Shown: positions 21,355-31,978 of the stretch, in pieces
Layout: the number at the start of each line of letters is the position of its first letter
Position numbering within the stretch: position 1 is the first letter of the stretch
NCBI RefSeq assembly: GCF_028640845.1
Contig: NC_080542.1
Coordinates: 131,462,580-131,526,579 of the forward strand
Source of the DNA: Ahaetulla prasina
Lineage: Eukaryota > Chordata > Lepidosauria > Squamata > Colubridae
Length of the DNA: 64,000 nt
Direction of reading: 5' to 3'
Program-made: the position numbers and the translations under genes
Notes under the pieces: model-generated
What the model was told of the DNA's origin: nothing
The model's input: the letters and a program-made list of their open reading frames with translations, nothing else
Database searches by the model: none

Positions 21355-21692
21355 AAAAAGATAAAGATTCACCTCGCACATACGTGCTAATCATTGCCGA
21401 CTCTAGGGGTGTGTGTGCTCATCTCCGTTTCAAAGCTGAAGAGCCAGCGCTTTTCCGAAGAGGTCTCCATGGTCATGTGGCCAGTATGACTCAACGCCCA
21501 AAGGCGCACCACCAAAAGTGGTCCCTATTTTTTCTACTTGCATTTTTACGTACTTTCGAAACTGCTAGGTTGGCAGAAGCTGGGACAAGTAAGGGAGCTC
21601 ACCCCATTACACAGCAGCACTAGGGATTCGAACAGCTGAGCTGCCGAGCTTTTGATCGACAAGCTCAGCATCCTAGCTCCTGAGCCACCTCA
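21355..21692 (-). mobile_element. Sauria-type SINE
   Basis: From AAAAAGATAAAGATTCACCT and CGCACATACGTGCTAATCAT (3' end) through GGTCATGTGGCCAGTATGAC and GCAGAAGCTGGGACAAGTAA to the head AGCTCCTGAGCCACC. The B box appears as GGGATTCGAAC. Confidence 0.9.
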
Positions 21693-21728
21693 TCCTTATT
21701 AGTGAATGCCTTCACATAGAAAATGCAG

Positions 21729-22026
21729 CAGCGGTGAAATCCAAATTTTTTTACTACCGGTTCTGTGGGCGTAGCTTGGTGGGCATGGTGTGGCTTGGTG
21801 GGCATAACTTAGTGGGCATGGCAGGGGAAGGATACTGCAAAATCCTTTCCATCCCCACTCCTGGGGGAAGGATATTGCAAAATCTCCATTCCCACTCCAC
21901 TCTGGGGCCAGCCAGAGGTGGTATTTGCCGGTTCTCTGAACTACTCAAAAATTCCGCTACCGGTTCTCTGAACTGCTCAAAATTTCTGCTACCGGTTCTC
22001 AAGAACCTGTCAGAACCTGCTGGATT
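21729..22026 (-). mobile_element. hAT-type MITE (family 1), one end lost
   Basis: Starts CAGCGGTGAAATCCAAATTT and runs through family 1 sequence. The GCTACCGGTTCTCTGAACTG segment is internally repeated. It stops at AACCTGCTGGATT, missing the terminal TTCACCCCTG, where CR1 sequence begins. No target duplication can therefore be read. Confidence 0.8.
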
Positions 22027-22806
22027 CTGAAAAATAAGGTTCTACATTTAGGCAAAAAACCCAAAATGCACAGGTACCGTATATGTGGTACTTTGCACAA
22101 TAGTAGTAACTGTGAGAGGGATCTTGGAGTCCTAGCGGACAACCATTTAGATATAAGCCAGCACTGTGCAGAACTGCCAAAAAAGACAACACAGTTCTGG
22201 GCTGCATAAACAGAGGGATAGAATCAAGATCACATGAAATATTAATACCACTTTATAATGCCTTGGTAAGGCCACTCTTGGAATATTGCATTCAGTTTTG
22301 GTCACCACGATGTAAAAAAGATGTTGAGACTCTAGAAAGAGTGCAGAGAAGAGCAACAAAGATGATTAAGGGACTGGAGGCTAAAACATATGAAGAACAG
22401 TTGCAGGAACTCGGTATGTCTAGTTAAATGAAAAGAAGGACTTGGGGAGACATGATAGCAGTTTTCCAATATCTCAGGGATTGCTACAAAGGGGGCATCC
22501 AGCTATTCTCCAAAGCACCTGAGGGTAAACAAGAAGCAATGGGTGGAAACTAATCAAGGAAGCAACTTAGAACTAAGGAGAAATTTCCTGATAGTTAGAA
22601 CAATTAACTTGCCTGCAGAAGTTGTGAATGCTCCAACACCAGAAGTTTTTAAGAAGATGTTGGATAACCAATTGTCTGAAATGGTGTAAGGTTTCCTGGG
22701 CAGGGGGTTGGACTAGAAGACCTCCAATGTCCCTTCCAACTCTGTTATTCTATTCTATTCTGTTCTATTCTGTTCTGTTCTGTTCTGTTCTGTTCTGTTC
22801 TATTCT
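22027..22806 (+). mobile_element. CR1 LINE 3' end (subtype B) with ATTCT/GTTCT tail
   Basis: Frames encode KKPKMHRYRICGTLH, CERDLGVLADNHLDISQ, LEYCIQFWSPRCKKDVE, RVQRRATKMIKGLEAKTYEE. Nucleotide end GGGGGTTGGACTAGAAGACC, then a pentanucleotide tail (22741-22806). It is 5' truncated and interrupted by stops. Confidence 0.9.
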
Positions 22807-23591
22807 GCTCTTGTGTGGAACAACTTGTAAAATGCCGTCACATCTCTTCTTGCATTCAAAGACTAAATAATGTTTCCAATGTTCCATAAAATGGGACACC
22901 TAGAACAGGGCTCAGTTCTTGAAATTGAATCTGATCAATGCTGAGTATAGTGAAAATATTATTGCCCATAATTTGAAAAATAATATGTAAATATCATGTA
23001 AATATTGGTAAAGTGTTTTCTGGGAGGAAGGAGTGTAATGTATCTTTAAATATTTTAAGGGAAACAAGCATGTTGTTGATTGGTTGAAGCCGCTAAACTG
23101 TATATAAGGAGAGGTTTTTCCCAGCCCGGTCGCTGGGTTCATCATATATTAAAGAGCTGTTGTCACTACCCTGGTCTCCTGCCTCGTTACTGCCCAGACT
23201 TAACAGTTTCCTTTTGGACTTGTATTTTGGAACTCTTTACCACATTATGGTGTAACATTATGGTGTAACAATTCATTGGACAGAAATATAGAACTTGTTT
23301 TCTTTCAGAATTTTCTCCCTTCAAAATGACTTTCTCTGGGGTCAAACCAGGGTGACAGTAGGGGTTGGGGTATCAAAAAGGTCAAAGCTCTGCCTTTCTT
23401 ATATGTATTGGGAAGCATATAAATTAAATTAAAGGGTGGGATTTAGATTGCATGGTAGTGGCTGCCATGCTAACCTCCCCCCCTCTCCACACCCTGTGTG
23501 ATAAAATTCAATGCAGAGAAAAGTAAAGTCTTACACTTACGCAAGAAAAACCAAAAGTAAAACATATAGACTGGTGAAACCAGGCTTAACA
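22103..23591 (+). repeat. 1.5-kb tandem duplication, unit 1
   Basis: Runs from GTAGTAACTGTGAGAGG in a CR1 through the rest of that CR1, unique DNA, an LTR-like block and about 390 bases shared with the 17716 block, to the next CR1. It is followed directly by unit 2 in the same orientation. Confidence 0.9.
23034..23205 (+). mobile_element. LTR-like element, copy 1
   Basis: Begins TGTAATGTATC and ends GACTTAACA, so the ends are the TG...CA type. Inside are an inverted CCAAT box (GATTGG), a TATA box (GTATATAAGG near 23100), and ATTAAA at 23148-23153 about 45 bases later. No matching 4-6 bp target duplication is visible, so it may be a solo LTR displaced by rearrangement. Confidence 0.5.
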
Positions 23592-24305
23592 GTAGTAACT
23601 GTGAGAAGGATCTAGGAGTCCTAGCGGACAACCATTTAGATATAAGCCAGCACTGTGCAGAACTGCCAAAAAAGACAACACAGTTCTGGGCTGCATAAAC
23701 AGAGGGATAGAATCAAGATCACATGAAATATTAATACCACTTTATAATGCCTTGGTAAGGCCACTCTTGGAATATTGCATTCAGTTTTGGTCACCACGAT
23801 GTAAAAAAGATGTTGAGACTCTAGAAAGAGTGCAGAGAAGAGCAACAAAGATGATTAAGGGACTGGAGGCTAAAACATATGAAGAACAGTTGCAGGAACT
23901 CGGTATGTCTAGTTAAATGAAAAGAAGGACTTGGGGAGACATGATAGCAGTTTTCCAATATCTCAGGGATTGCTACAAAGGGGGCATCCAGCTATTCTCC
24001 AAAGCACCTGAGGGTAAACAAGAAGCAATGGGTGGAAACTAATCAAGGAGAGAAGCAACTTAGAACTAAGGAGAAATTTCCTGATAGTTAGAACAATTAA
24101 CTTGCCTGCAGAAGTTGTGAATGCTCCAACACCAGAAGTTTTTAAGAAGATGTTGGATAACCAATTGTCTGAAATGGTGTAAGGTTTCCTGGGCAGGGGG
24201 TTGGACTAGAAGACCTCCAATGTCCCTTCCAACTCTGTTATTCTATTCTATTCTGTTCTATTCTGTTCTGTTCTGTTCTGTTCTGTTCTGTTCTATTCTG
24301 CTCTT
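23507..24305 (+). mobile_element. chimeric CR1 (5' subtype A, 3' subtype B)
   Basis: Up to about 23590 it follows the 18016/25010 subtype (AAAATTCAATGCAGAGAAAA, GGTGAAACCAGGCTTAACA). From GTAGTAACTGTGAGA onward it follows the 22027 subtype (CTAGCGGACAACCATTTAGA) to the ATTCT/GTTCT tail. The switch lies within CR1 homology and marks the joint of the tandem duplication. Coding remnants are the same as in the parents and are broken. Confidence 0.88.
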
Positions 24306-25093
24306 GTGTGGAACAACTTGTAAAATGCCGTCACATCTCTTCTTGCATTCAAAGACTAAATAATGTTTCCAATGTTCCATAAAATGGGACACCTAGAACA
24401 GGGCTCAGTTCTTGAAATTGAATCTGATCAATGCTGAGTATAGTGAAAATATTATTGCCCATAATTTGAAAAATAATATGTAAATATCATGTAAATATTG
24501 GTAAAGTGTTTTCTGGGAGGGAAGGAGTGTAATGTATCTTTAAATATTTTGGCGGGAAACAAGCATGTTGCTGATTGGTTGAAGCCGCCGGCTAAACTGT
24601 ATTTAAGGAGAGGTTTTTCCCCAGCCCGGTCGCTGGGTTCATCATATATTAAAGAGCTGTTGTCACTACCCTGGTCTCCTGCCTCGTTACTGCCCAGACT
24701 TAACAGTTTCCTTTTGGACTTGTATTTTGGAACTCTTTACCACATTATGGTGTAACATTATGGTGTAACAATTCATTGGACAGAAATATAGAACTTGTTT
24801 TCTTTCAGAATTTTCTCCCTTCAAAATGACTTTCTCTGGGGTCAAACCAGGGTGACAGTAGGGGTTGGGGTATCAAAAAGGTCAAAGCTCTGCCTTTCTT
24901 ATATGTATTGGGAAGCATATAAAATTAAATTAAAGGGTGGGATTTAGATTGCATGGTAGTGGCTGCCATGCTAACCTCCCCCCCTCTCCACACCCTGTGT
25001 GATAAAATTCAATGCAGAGAAAAGTAAAGTCTTACACTTACGCAAGAAAAACCAAAAGTAAAACATATAGACTGGGTGAAACCAGGCTTAACA
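23592..25093 (+). repeat. 1.5-kb tandem duplication, unit 2
   Basis: Near-identical to unit 1 at a spacing of about 1490-1500. It includes AAGGAGAGAAGCAACTT where unit 1 has AAGGAAGCAACTT, and several differences inside the LTR-like block. It ends in the subtype A CR1 at about 25093. Confidence 0.9.
24528..24705 (+). mobile_element. LTR-like element, copy 2
   Basis: Same as 23034-23205 but with TTTGGCGGGAAAC, GCCGCCGGCTAAACTG and GTATTTAAGG where copy 1 has TTTAAGGGAAAC, GCCGCTAAACTG and GTATATAAGG. The TATA box is one base weaker here. Six or so differences fall in about 175 bases. Confidence 0.5.
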
Positions 25094-26572
25094 GCAGTAA
25101 CTGTGAGAGGGATCTTGGAGTCTTAGTGTACAACCAATTAAATGTGAGTCAGCAGTGTGCAGCAGCAGCCAATGCAATCCTAACAGAGGGATACAATCAA
25201 GATCAAGTGAGGTACTAATACCACTTTATAAAGCCTTAGTAGGACCACGCCTAGAATATTGTATCCATTTTTGGTCATCACACTATAAAAAAGATGTTGA
25301 GACTCTAGAAAAAGTGCAGAGGAGAGCAACCAAGATGATTAGGAATGACTGGAAGCTAAACCATACAATGAATGGTTGCAAGTACTTGGGATAGCTCATC
25401 TAGTGAAGAGAAGGACTAGGGGAGACATAATAGCAGTATTGAAATATTTGAGAGGCTGCCACAGAGAGGAGGGGGTCAAGCTATTTTTCTAAAAACCCCG
25501 AAGGCCAGACAAGGAATAATGGATGGAAATTGATCAAGGAAAGATTCAACCTAGAAATAAGAAGAAATTTTCTGGCATTGAGAGAAATCAAACAGAAGCC
25601 TTCAGAAGTTGTGGGAGCTTCATCACTGGAAGCTTTCAAGAAGAGACTGGAGTGCTATTTATTGGGGATGGTGTAGGATCTTTTGCTTGGGTGATGGATT
25701 GGACAAGAAGACCTACAAGGTCCTTTACAACTCTATTAATCTGTTAATGGTATGTTGGAATGAGAAGACAGGGAGAAGAACGGCAGCCAGGGAAACAGAA
25801 TAAAGAATTGTGGGAATAATAATAATAATAATGCAGAATTCTCATCATTGGTTTTATCTAGTATTTTCTTGCATATATTCTTGTCTGGAATTGTGCTATT
25901 TCTTTTTTCTTTTTTTACCATTAGGCTGTATACTACTAGAGTTTCAAGCTGGCTAGGGAATTCTGGGACTTGAAGTCCCCACATCTTAAAATTGCTATTG
26001 AAAAATACTATATTAAAGAACAACCCTCTGTAATAAGATTTCAGATGCTGCTAAAGTTCACAGAAATACTGGAGGTAGGATGTGTCAGTTTTTTTGTTTT
26101 ATAGAAACTTTTTCCTTTACTAAAGTCAGTCTTAATTTAACCAGCTGCCAATCATCCACATATTTTCAATAAAATGTAAACATAAGATGTAGAAGTAAAA
26201 GTAGTAAAAATATTACCAGACACCGGAGGAAAAACCTGTATCATATTTCGTATGCAGAAAAGTGGCTATCATTACAATCAGCCAAGTAATTAATCCATAT
26301 TTATGCTTTATTTATCTAGTTACATTCCATATTATGAAAGATAATAAACCGAATACCTGGTGAAATAGCCTCATCAAATCCATAGAGGAAGTGGGGATGA
26401 AATTGCAATATTCCTTGATGGCTCAAATTTTCTTAATAATATCTGATTTCTTGAATGTTGTGGATTTATGAACATATGGGCTGATATTATTTTAACTGAC
26501 TGAATCCAGAAAATAATTATGTATCATTATATCATAGGATTTAAGCACACAAAGAAACACATACTAGAAGAA
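24706..26572 (+). repeat. 1.86-kb direct duplication, copy 2
   Basis: Matches 17716-19579 from GTTTCCTTTTGGACTTG to CATACTAGAAGAA. The left boundary is the last base of the LTR-like element. Differences seen by eye amount to roughly half a percent plus small indels, so the copies are recent or are retained haplotypes. Confidence 0.9.
25010..25742 (+). mobile_element. CR1 LINE 3' end (subtype A), second copy
   Basis: Duplicate of 18016-18746. It has the longer AATCAAGATCAAGTGAGGTA, closer to the CR1 reading frame, so the 18016 copy carries a deletion. Frames are broken. Confidence 0.88.
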
Positions 26573-27787
26573 AGAAAAAGAAGAGTAAGATAGTGAATCT
26601 GGGAAATTAAAGAACAAACTACAACCAAGTAGTATCCAACAAAGGGGAAACAAAACCAGGCCTGGGAAAATATCAGTTTGGAGTTCTTTAAATTAAGATT
26701 ATGTTGCACTGATTCCAGGTTGCCTAAGGATCAAAGCTTAGATTTTTTCCATGCATCAGTACAATTAGTCTACAGTTCTCTATGTCCGATTTTTCCCCTA
26801 TTTGAAAAACACTTTCCCCCTCTAGTTGACTAATACTGAAGAATTGTACAGGAATTCTCAAAGATAATTGACAGATGTTTGGCCTCTGTCTATCAACAAA
26901 ATCTTTCAGTAGTTTAGGATGCAATCCATTTTGCTCTGGCAATTTGAACTTAATTGAAGTCAGAAGGTATCCCTTAAGCCTTTATTATACTTAAGAAGGA
27001 ATCCTGCTCTTTTAAACTATCTCTTCATAACTGCCTGGTGGAATAGCATATCCTCTTCTCAGAGAAGATTGATCGAAAACAGAACTTAATTAATTAATTA
27101 AAGATTTGTTACCTTTTTCCATCTTTACTAAGATGTTGTATCTTCATGAGTAGTCCTATTCCTCTTGTCTTCTTTGTATCATGAACACATCTGAAGAAAT
27201 CCCCTTTTTTGTTTCTTAGCTTTCTCGATTAAGCTCAAATTAATCAAGAGCTTGCCTTCCCTAGGACTATACTTTTTGCTGATAACCGACTTCTTTTGCT
27301 ACTGTAACATATACTTTTTTCAATTTTCAGGTTTCATCAGTTTTTTTTTTAATTGGCTGCCTCTGCTATCTTCTACTCTTTTTCCTACAGAATAAATTGC
27401 TTAGAACTGCATATTGGCAGGAGATGGGATCTGAAATATTAGTGTGAGGGAGACATGATATAATTGATCAGAATTATAGGCAAGTGATTGAAGGTTACAA
27501 AATGGGAGAAGTTTGAATGCAATGTAGGGTACAGATTAATGTGTGGCCTGAGGTCCTTATGTTCCTAAACCCTTCCTTGAAAGATTCGAGAAATGGGAGA
27601 AGCAACTATCATATTCTATCTGTCTCTCACCCTTGAAGAATGTTTCTCTCACACTGTCTTCCTTTGATCTTTCTTGTATGCCGTCTAGATTGGTTTCATA
27701 GAGTTTTAAAAGGACTGCAAAATATACCAAAGATTTTCAGCTGAATTTTCAAAGATGACTGCCCCATTTATTTTTGGGAAACTTTTT
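26573..27787. other. unique noncoding DNA
   Basis: No gene or repeat recognised in 1.2 kb. Confidence 0.5.
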
Positions 27788-27790
27788 GTC

Positions 27791-27792
<2 letters not shown>

Positions 27793-27821
<29 letters not shown>

Positions 27822-27872
27822 CTTCTTCTTCTTCTTCTTCTTCTTCTTCTTCTTCTTCTTCTTCTTCTTCTT

Positions 27873-27934
<62 letters not shown>
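27793..27934 (+). repeat. TTC array followed by TTA array
   Basis: About 36 TTC units then about 11 TTA units, ending exactly where R4/Dong sequence begins. The Ser, Leu and Ile runs in open frames here are artefacts. Confidence 0.98.
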
Positions 27935-27935
<1 letters not shown>

Positions 27936-29452
27936 TCTTTGTCACCTCTGCTGTTCATCATTGCTATGATCCCCTTGTCAACAATTTTACAGAAAACTAA
28001 CCTGGGTTATCAAACTGCTAAAAATTCACAGAAAATCTCTCACCTGCTGTACATGGATGACCTGAAGCTATACGGAAAATCAGAAATTGAAATCCAGTCA
28101 CTGATCCATTCAGTTCGAGTTTTCAGCACTGACATCAGCATGGAGTTTGGCCTGGACAAATGTGCCACAGTGGCATTGAAGAAAGGGAAGATCGTAGAAA
28201 GTGATGGAATTGAAATGCCCAATGGACAAACCATCAAGTGCAACCAATCCGAAGCCTACAAATACCTGGGCATACTGCAGCTGGACAATATCAAGCGTGG
28301 GCAAGTGAAAAATGTAGTCAGCAAAGAATACATGCAAAGGGTCAGGAAACATCTAAAAAGTAAACTGAATGGCAGTAACACCATCAAGGCTATAAACAGC
28401 TGGGCCATACCCATTATTGGATATACTGCTGTAATTATAAACTGGATACAGGTAGAGCTGGACAGCCTGGATAGGAAAACAAGAAAACTGATGACCATAC
28501 ACTATGTGCTGCACCCGCATAGTGATGTCGACAGGCTATATTTGCCCAGAAAAGTAGGTGGCAGAGGACTTTTACAAGTGAAGCAGACAGTTGAAGGAGA
28601 GAAACATGCTCTGGCAGATTATGTGAAAGACAGTGTTGAACCAGCTTTGATGGAGGTCAACAAAAGGCAGCTGCTAAAAGTACAGCAAACCAAGTATCAA
28701 TATAAGAAAACAGTGATGCAAGCTCGAGCTGACAGCTGGTGTAACAAAGCACTGCATGGACAGTTCCTTGAAAAGATCCACGGAAAAGTAGATAAGGAAA
28801 AGGCCTGATTATGGCTGACCAATGGAACATTGAAGAAAGAAACAGAAGGCCTGATTCTTGCGGCCCAAGAACAAGCCATCGTAACAAATGTAATCAAAGC
28901 CAGAATAGAAAAATCTGCTGATGATCCCAAATGCAGATTCTGCAAAGAAGCAGATGAAACAATTGATTACATACTGAACTGTTGTAAGACAATAGGTCAG
29001 ACCGACTACAAACAATGTCACAACACAGTTGCTCAGATGGTCCACTGGAACTTGTGTCACAACTACCATCTGCCTGTAGCAAAGAACTGGTGGGATCATA
29101 AGCCTGAAAAAGTGATTGAAAATGAGCATGGAAAACTGCTGTGAGATTTCCAAATACAGACTTTTATTCTGATTTGAGAATTGAAACTCTGGCATAAACC
29201 AGTGCAGGTGGTTCCAATGATACTCGGCACACTGGGAGCTGTGCCTAAAGACCTAGGCAAGCACTTAAAAGCAATTGGCACTGACAAGATCACCATTGGT
29301 CAGCTGCAGAAGGCCACTTTACTGGGATCCGCTCGCATAATTCACCGATACATCACACAGTCCTAAATGCTTGGGAAGTGTTCAACTAGTGATCTGTGAT
29401 ATGAAATCCATCATAGTTATCTCGTTTGCTGTATATAGTGTCATTTTGTGTA
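27936..29452 (+). mobile_element. R4/Dong-type LINE, 5'-truncated copy 1
   Basis: Begins within the reverse transcriptase (SLSPLLFIIAMIPLS) and ends CATTTTGTGTAAATAATAAT. R4/Dong is recognised by the YMDD-type catalytic box, the CCHC-like finger, the C-terminal restriction-like endonuclease region and an AAT tail. The element lies between a TTA array and a second R4/Dong copy in the same orientation. Confidence 0.8.
27942..29366 (+). pseudogene. R4/Dong reverse transcriptase and C-terminal domain, broken
   Basis: A single frame holds LLYMDDLKLYG (bases 28043-28075) with the catalytic MDD aspartates, then the thumb and connection region (WAIPIIGYTAVIINW, VGGRGLLQVKQTVEGE), interrupted by stops at 28806, 29142 and 29175. 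The finger reads CRFC...Y...C, so the His of the CCHC pattern is Tyr. After FQIQT the frame jumps to VQVVPMILGTLGAVPKDLG, skipping the PD...D segment seen in the second copy, so the endonuclease core is deleted. The upstream open frame through the TTC array is not part of the gene. It is not functional. Confidence 0.75.
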
Positions 29453-29481
29453 AATAATAATAATAATGATGATGATGATAA
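29453..29481 (+). repeat. AAT/GAT microsatellite between R4 copies
   Basis: AAT units turning into GAT units, the 3' tail of copy 1 and possibly the target of copy 2. Confidence 0.9.
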
Positions 29482-29484
29482 CTT

Positions 29485-30321
29485 GACTTGGGCATGGTTT
29501 AGGATGGGAACCATCAAGAAAGAAACGGAAGGTTTAATACTCGTTGCTCAAGAACAAGCACTACAAACTAATGCCATGAAAGCAAAGATACAAAAATCCA
29601 CTGACTATCCAAACTGTCGACTTTGCAACAACGAAGTCAAAGCTCTTTCACATTTAATATGTGAATGCAGTAAAATTGCACAAACTGATTACAAAGCTAG
29701 ACACAACCGAGTTGCTAAATTAATCCACTGGGCATTATGTAAAAAATGACTTGCCTGTATCCAAAAAGTCATGGAAACATAAAGTGGAAAAAGTTATAGA
29801 AAATTAGAAGGTGAAGATCTTGTGGGACTTTAGAATGCAGGTGGATCATCACTTGGAATATAACATACCAGATATCATAGTTGTCGAAAACTAAAACGTA
29901 CAATTTATTGACATCGCGGTACCAGGAGATGTCAGAGTCAAAGAAAAAGAACTGGAAAAAAATCATGAAATATAGTGACCTGGCCATTGAAACTACATGG
30001 CTATGGATGAAACATTTAATAGTGATACCCATTGTCATCGGTGCACTTGGTACCATGTCCAAGAATTTTATAAGATACATCAACAAATTGCAGCTTCCTG
30101 AAATAACACCTGCAGAACTGCAAAAAACCGCGCTACTTGGAACATCATACATCTTAAAAAGGTACTTGCTTGATACCTAGGTTGCTGGTATCAACTATTA
30201 ACACCAGTCAGTGGTATTTGTGATGCCTTTTTGAATGTTCAGTTGACTGAGTTTCATGTTTAATGAAATATAATAATAATATTAGTTATCTCATTTGCTG
30301 TGTATACTGTCATTTTGTGTA
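29485..30321 (+). mobile_element. R4/Dong-type LINE, 5'-truncated copy 2
   Basis: Starts downstream of the RT domain (GTIKKETEGLILVAQEQA) and ends with ATACTGTCATTTTGTGTAAA before an AAT array. It is more truncated than copy 1 and diverged from it, so this is a separate insertion and not a tandem duplication. Confidence 0.78.
29505..30180 (+). pseudogene. R4/Dong finger and restriction-like endonuclease region, broken
   Basis: The finger is intact as C-x2-C-x8-H-x4-C (CRLC...H...C) followed by AQTDYKARHNRVAKLIHWAL. Downstream, read across stops and frame changes, are a PDIIVV-like strand, an IDIAVPGDVRV strand and EKIMKYSDLA, then VIPIVIGALGTMSKNF and ELQKTALLGTSYILKRYL at the C-terminus. 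These correspond to the PD...D/E nuclease used for target cleavage in R2/R4-type LINEs. Stops occur near 29746 and 29804 and in the nuclease region, so it is dead. Confidence 0.7.

Positions 30322-30403
<82 letters not shown>
30322..30403 (+). repeat. AAT trinucleotide array
   Basis: About 27 AAT units forming the 3' tail of R4 copy 2. Confidence 0.98.
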
Positions 30404-30407
<4 letters not shown>

Positions 30408-31424
30408 TTACACTGGTGGAAAGTTTCATTTCGATACCCAATTAATTTCTGAAATTTTTACATTATATTTCAATTGGTGGTGATATCATTTTTAGTTCCA
30501 GCCTTTAGAATGATACTATACTTTTATCCTTTGTAATTTTTATGGCTGATGAAACGTATGCAATCATTTTGTACAATTCAAATTGCTATTAAATTTAATG
30601 TGCCATTAACGTTCTAACTAGAAAAATTCTAGATAGAGGAGAACCACTCTATGGGAACCACTATTAAAACATATAAACTTTCATTCATTAACGCTCTCTT
30701 GCCTCCCAAAAACCTTTTGTTATTACCTTAGCTGGGGTTATTTAAAGGAGATTGGTTTTAATTTACTGCGCCATTCAAGCCCATAAAACTCAGTGTGCAT
30801 GACACAAATGTATGTAAATGTATACTAACAAATATACTTTTTGTTTCTTGGGCAAAGTCTGAGAGGTTCACATTGGATTGAGTATGACTTCACAGAAATT
30901 AATCTGTAAGGCAATTTGCTCAACAGCTCCCTACGGAAGGAACTTGTTGACTTTGGCTGTGTTTACTTTTCCTAAAAACAAATCCAACCTCCCAGACCGG
31001 CTGGCTCTTGAAATTCACTTGAGAGATGGGGTGGGGAGTTTAACTCCCCCGCCCAAATTCCCCAGGTTCTATCAGCATTTCCCCCACCCTTAACATTTTA
31101 AGGAAGGCCTTTGTGCTCTCTACAGTGGCTTGAGGATAATCTGTAGAGTCAAGATAATTCTCAGTCAATAGAGAAGTCTGCAGAGTTTTTCACTTCGCTC
31201 AGTGAAGAGAGTGAAAGAATCTGTCAGAACATCAGAAATTACATTCCTATCTTTGGTGGATTTTAATGCAGTAAGATTATTTATACTAGTAAGAGAGAAG
31301 GAAATTTTTCCTGCATTTATTTCTATCAGTTCTCATTCAATCTGATGAAAGAGAAATTGTTTCCAATATTCTTTCAGTTGAGGAGGGAATTTCAGAGAAA
31401 TGATCATATATCTGTGTGAATTCT
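30404..31424. other. unique noncoding DNA
   Basis: No gene or repeat recognised. Confidence 0.5.
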
Positions 31425-31580
31425 CAATCATCCAGGTCATGGTTGTCTCAAGGTGCTTCCAAGAGCACCTCAAGAACTGGATTTCTTGAGTTTTTTTCCT
31501 TTTTTTTCCTTCAAGAAAAAAATCAAGACATTTGAGTCATCTTTGGAAAAGCACCTTTGGGATGATCAGGGATATGGTAT
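31425..31580. repeat. fragment related to PLE terminal repeats
   Basis: TCAATCATCCAGGTCATGGT and TGTCTCAAGGTGCTTCCAAG match the arm at 57664-57785. A partly inverted copy (GGAAAAGCACCTTTGGGATG) follows. No ribozyme-like core survives. Confidence 0.5.
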
Positions 31581-31904
31581 TAATTTATTTAGTCACGAGG
31601 TGGCCTAGAGTGCCTGGAAGAGTCATCTCTTTTATTGTACATTTCTCTATTCAGCCTCCATTATTTCCCATATTTCATGTAAATTGAAATAGAAAACCAC
31701 ATACACAAACCCTTCCCATTGTTGCTTTTTAAAATAGTGGTACTCTTATAAAGGTAACAGTGTTTAGAAATTCCTTTAAATCCATTCTTCTGGAAAAAGA
31801 TTGAGAAATCATCCAGCTTTTTTTCTGTCCATTGTGCTGTAATGATTAAGGTGAATTTAGATTGGGAAGATCTGTGTGTTTCTCATCCCAGACAACTTTA
31901 CACT

Positions 31905-31906
<2 letters not shown>
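31581..31906. other. noncoding DNA
   Basis: No gene recognised. The last 80 bases, with GTGCTGTAATGATTAAGGTG, may be the head of a tRNA-derived SINE. Confidence 0.35.

Positions 31907-31977
<71 letters not shown>
31907..31977 (+). repeat. AC dinucleotide microsatellite
   Basis: About 35 uninterrupted AC units. Confidence 0.98.

Positions 31978-31978
<1 letters not shown>

Noticed and set aside
22103..25093. A provirus with two LTRs at 23034 and 24528
   Set aside because: The interval between the LTR-like copies holds CR1 and unique DNA that also occur outside it, so the two copies arise from tandem duplication and not from a provirus.
27755..27935. Poly-Ser, poly-Leu and poly-Ile N-terminus joined to a reverse transcriptase frame
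   Set aside because: The TTC/TTA array happens to be in frame with the truncated R4/Dong; it is not a fused protein.
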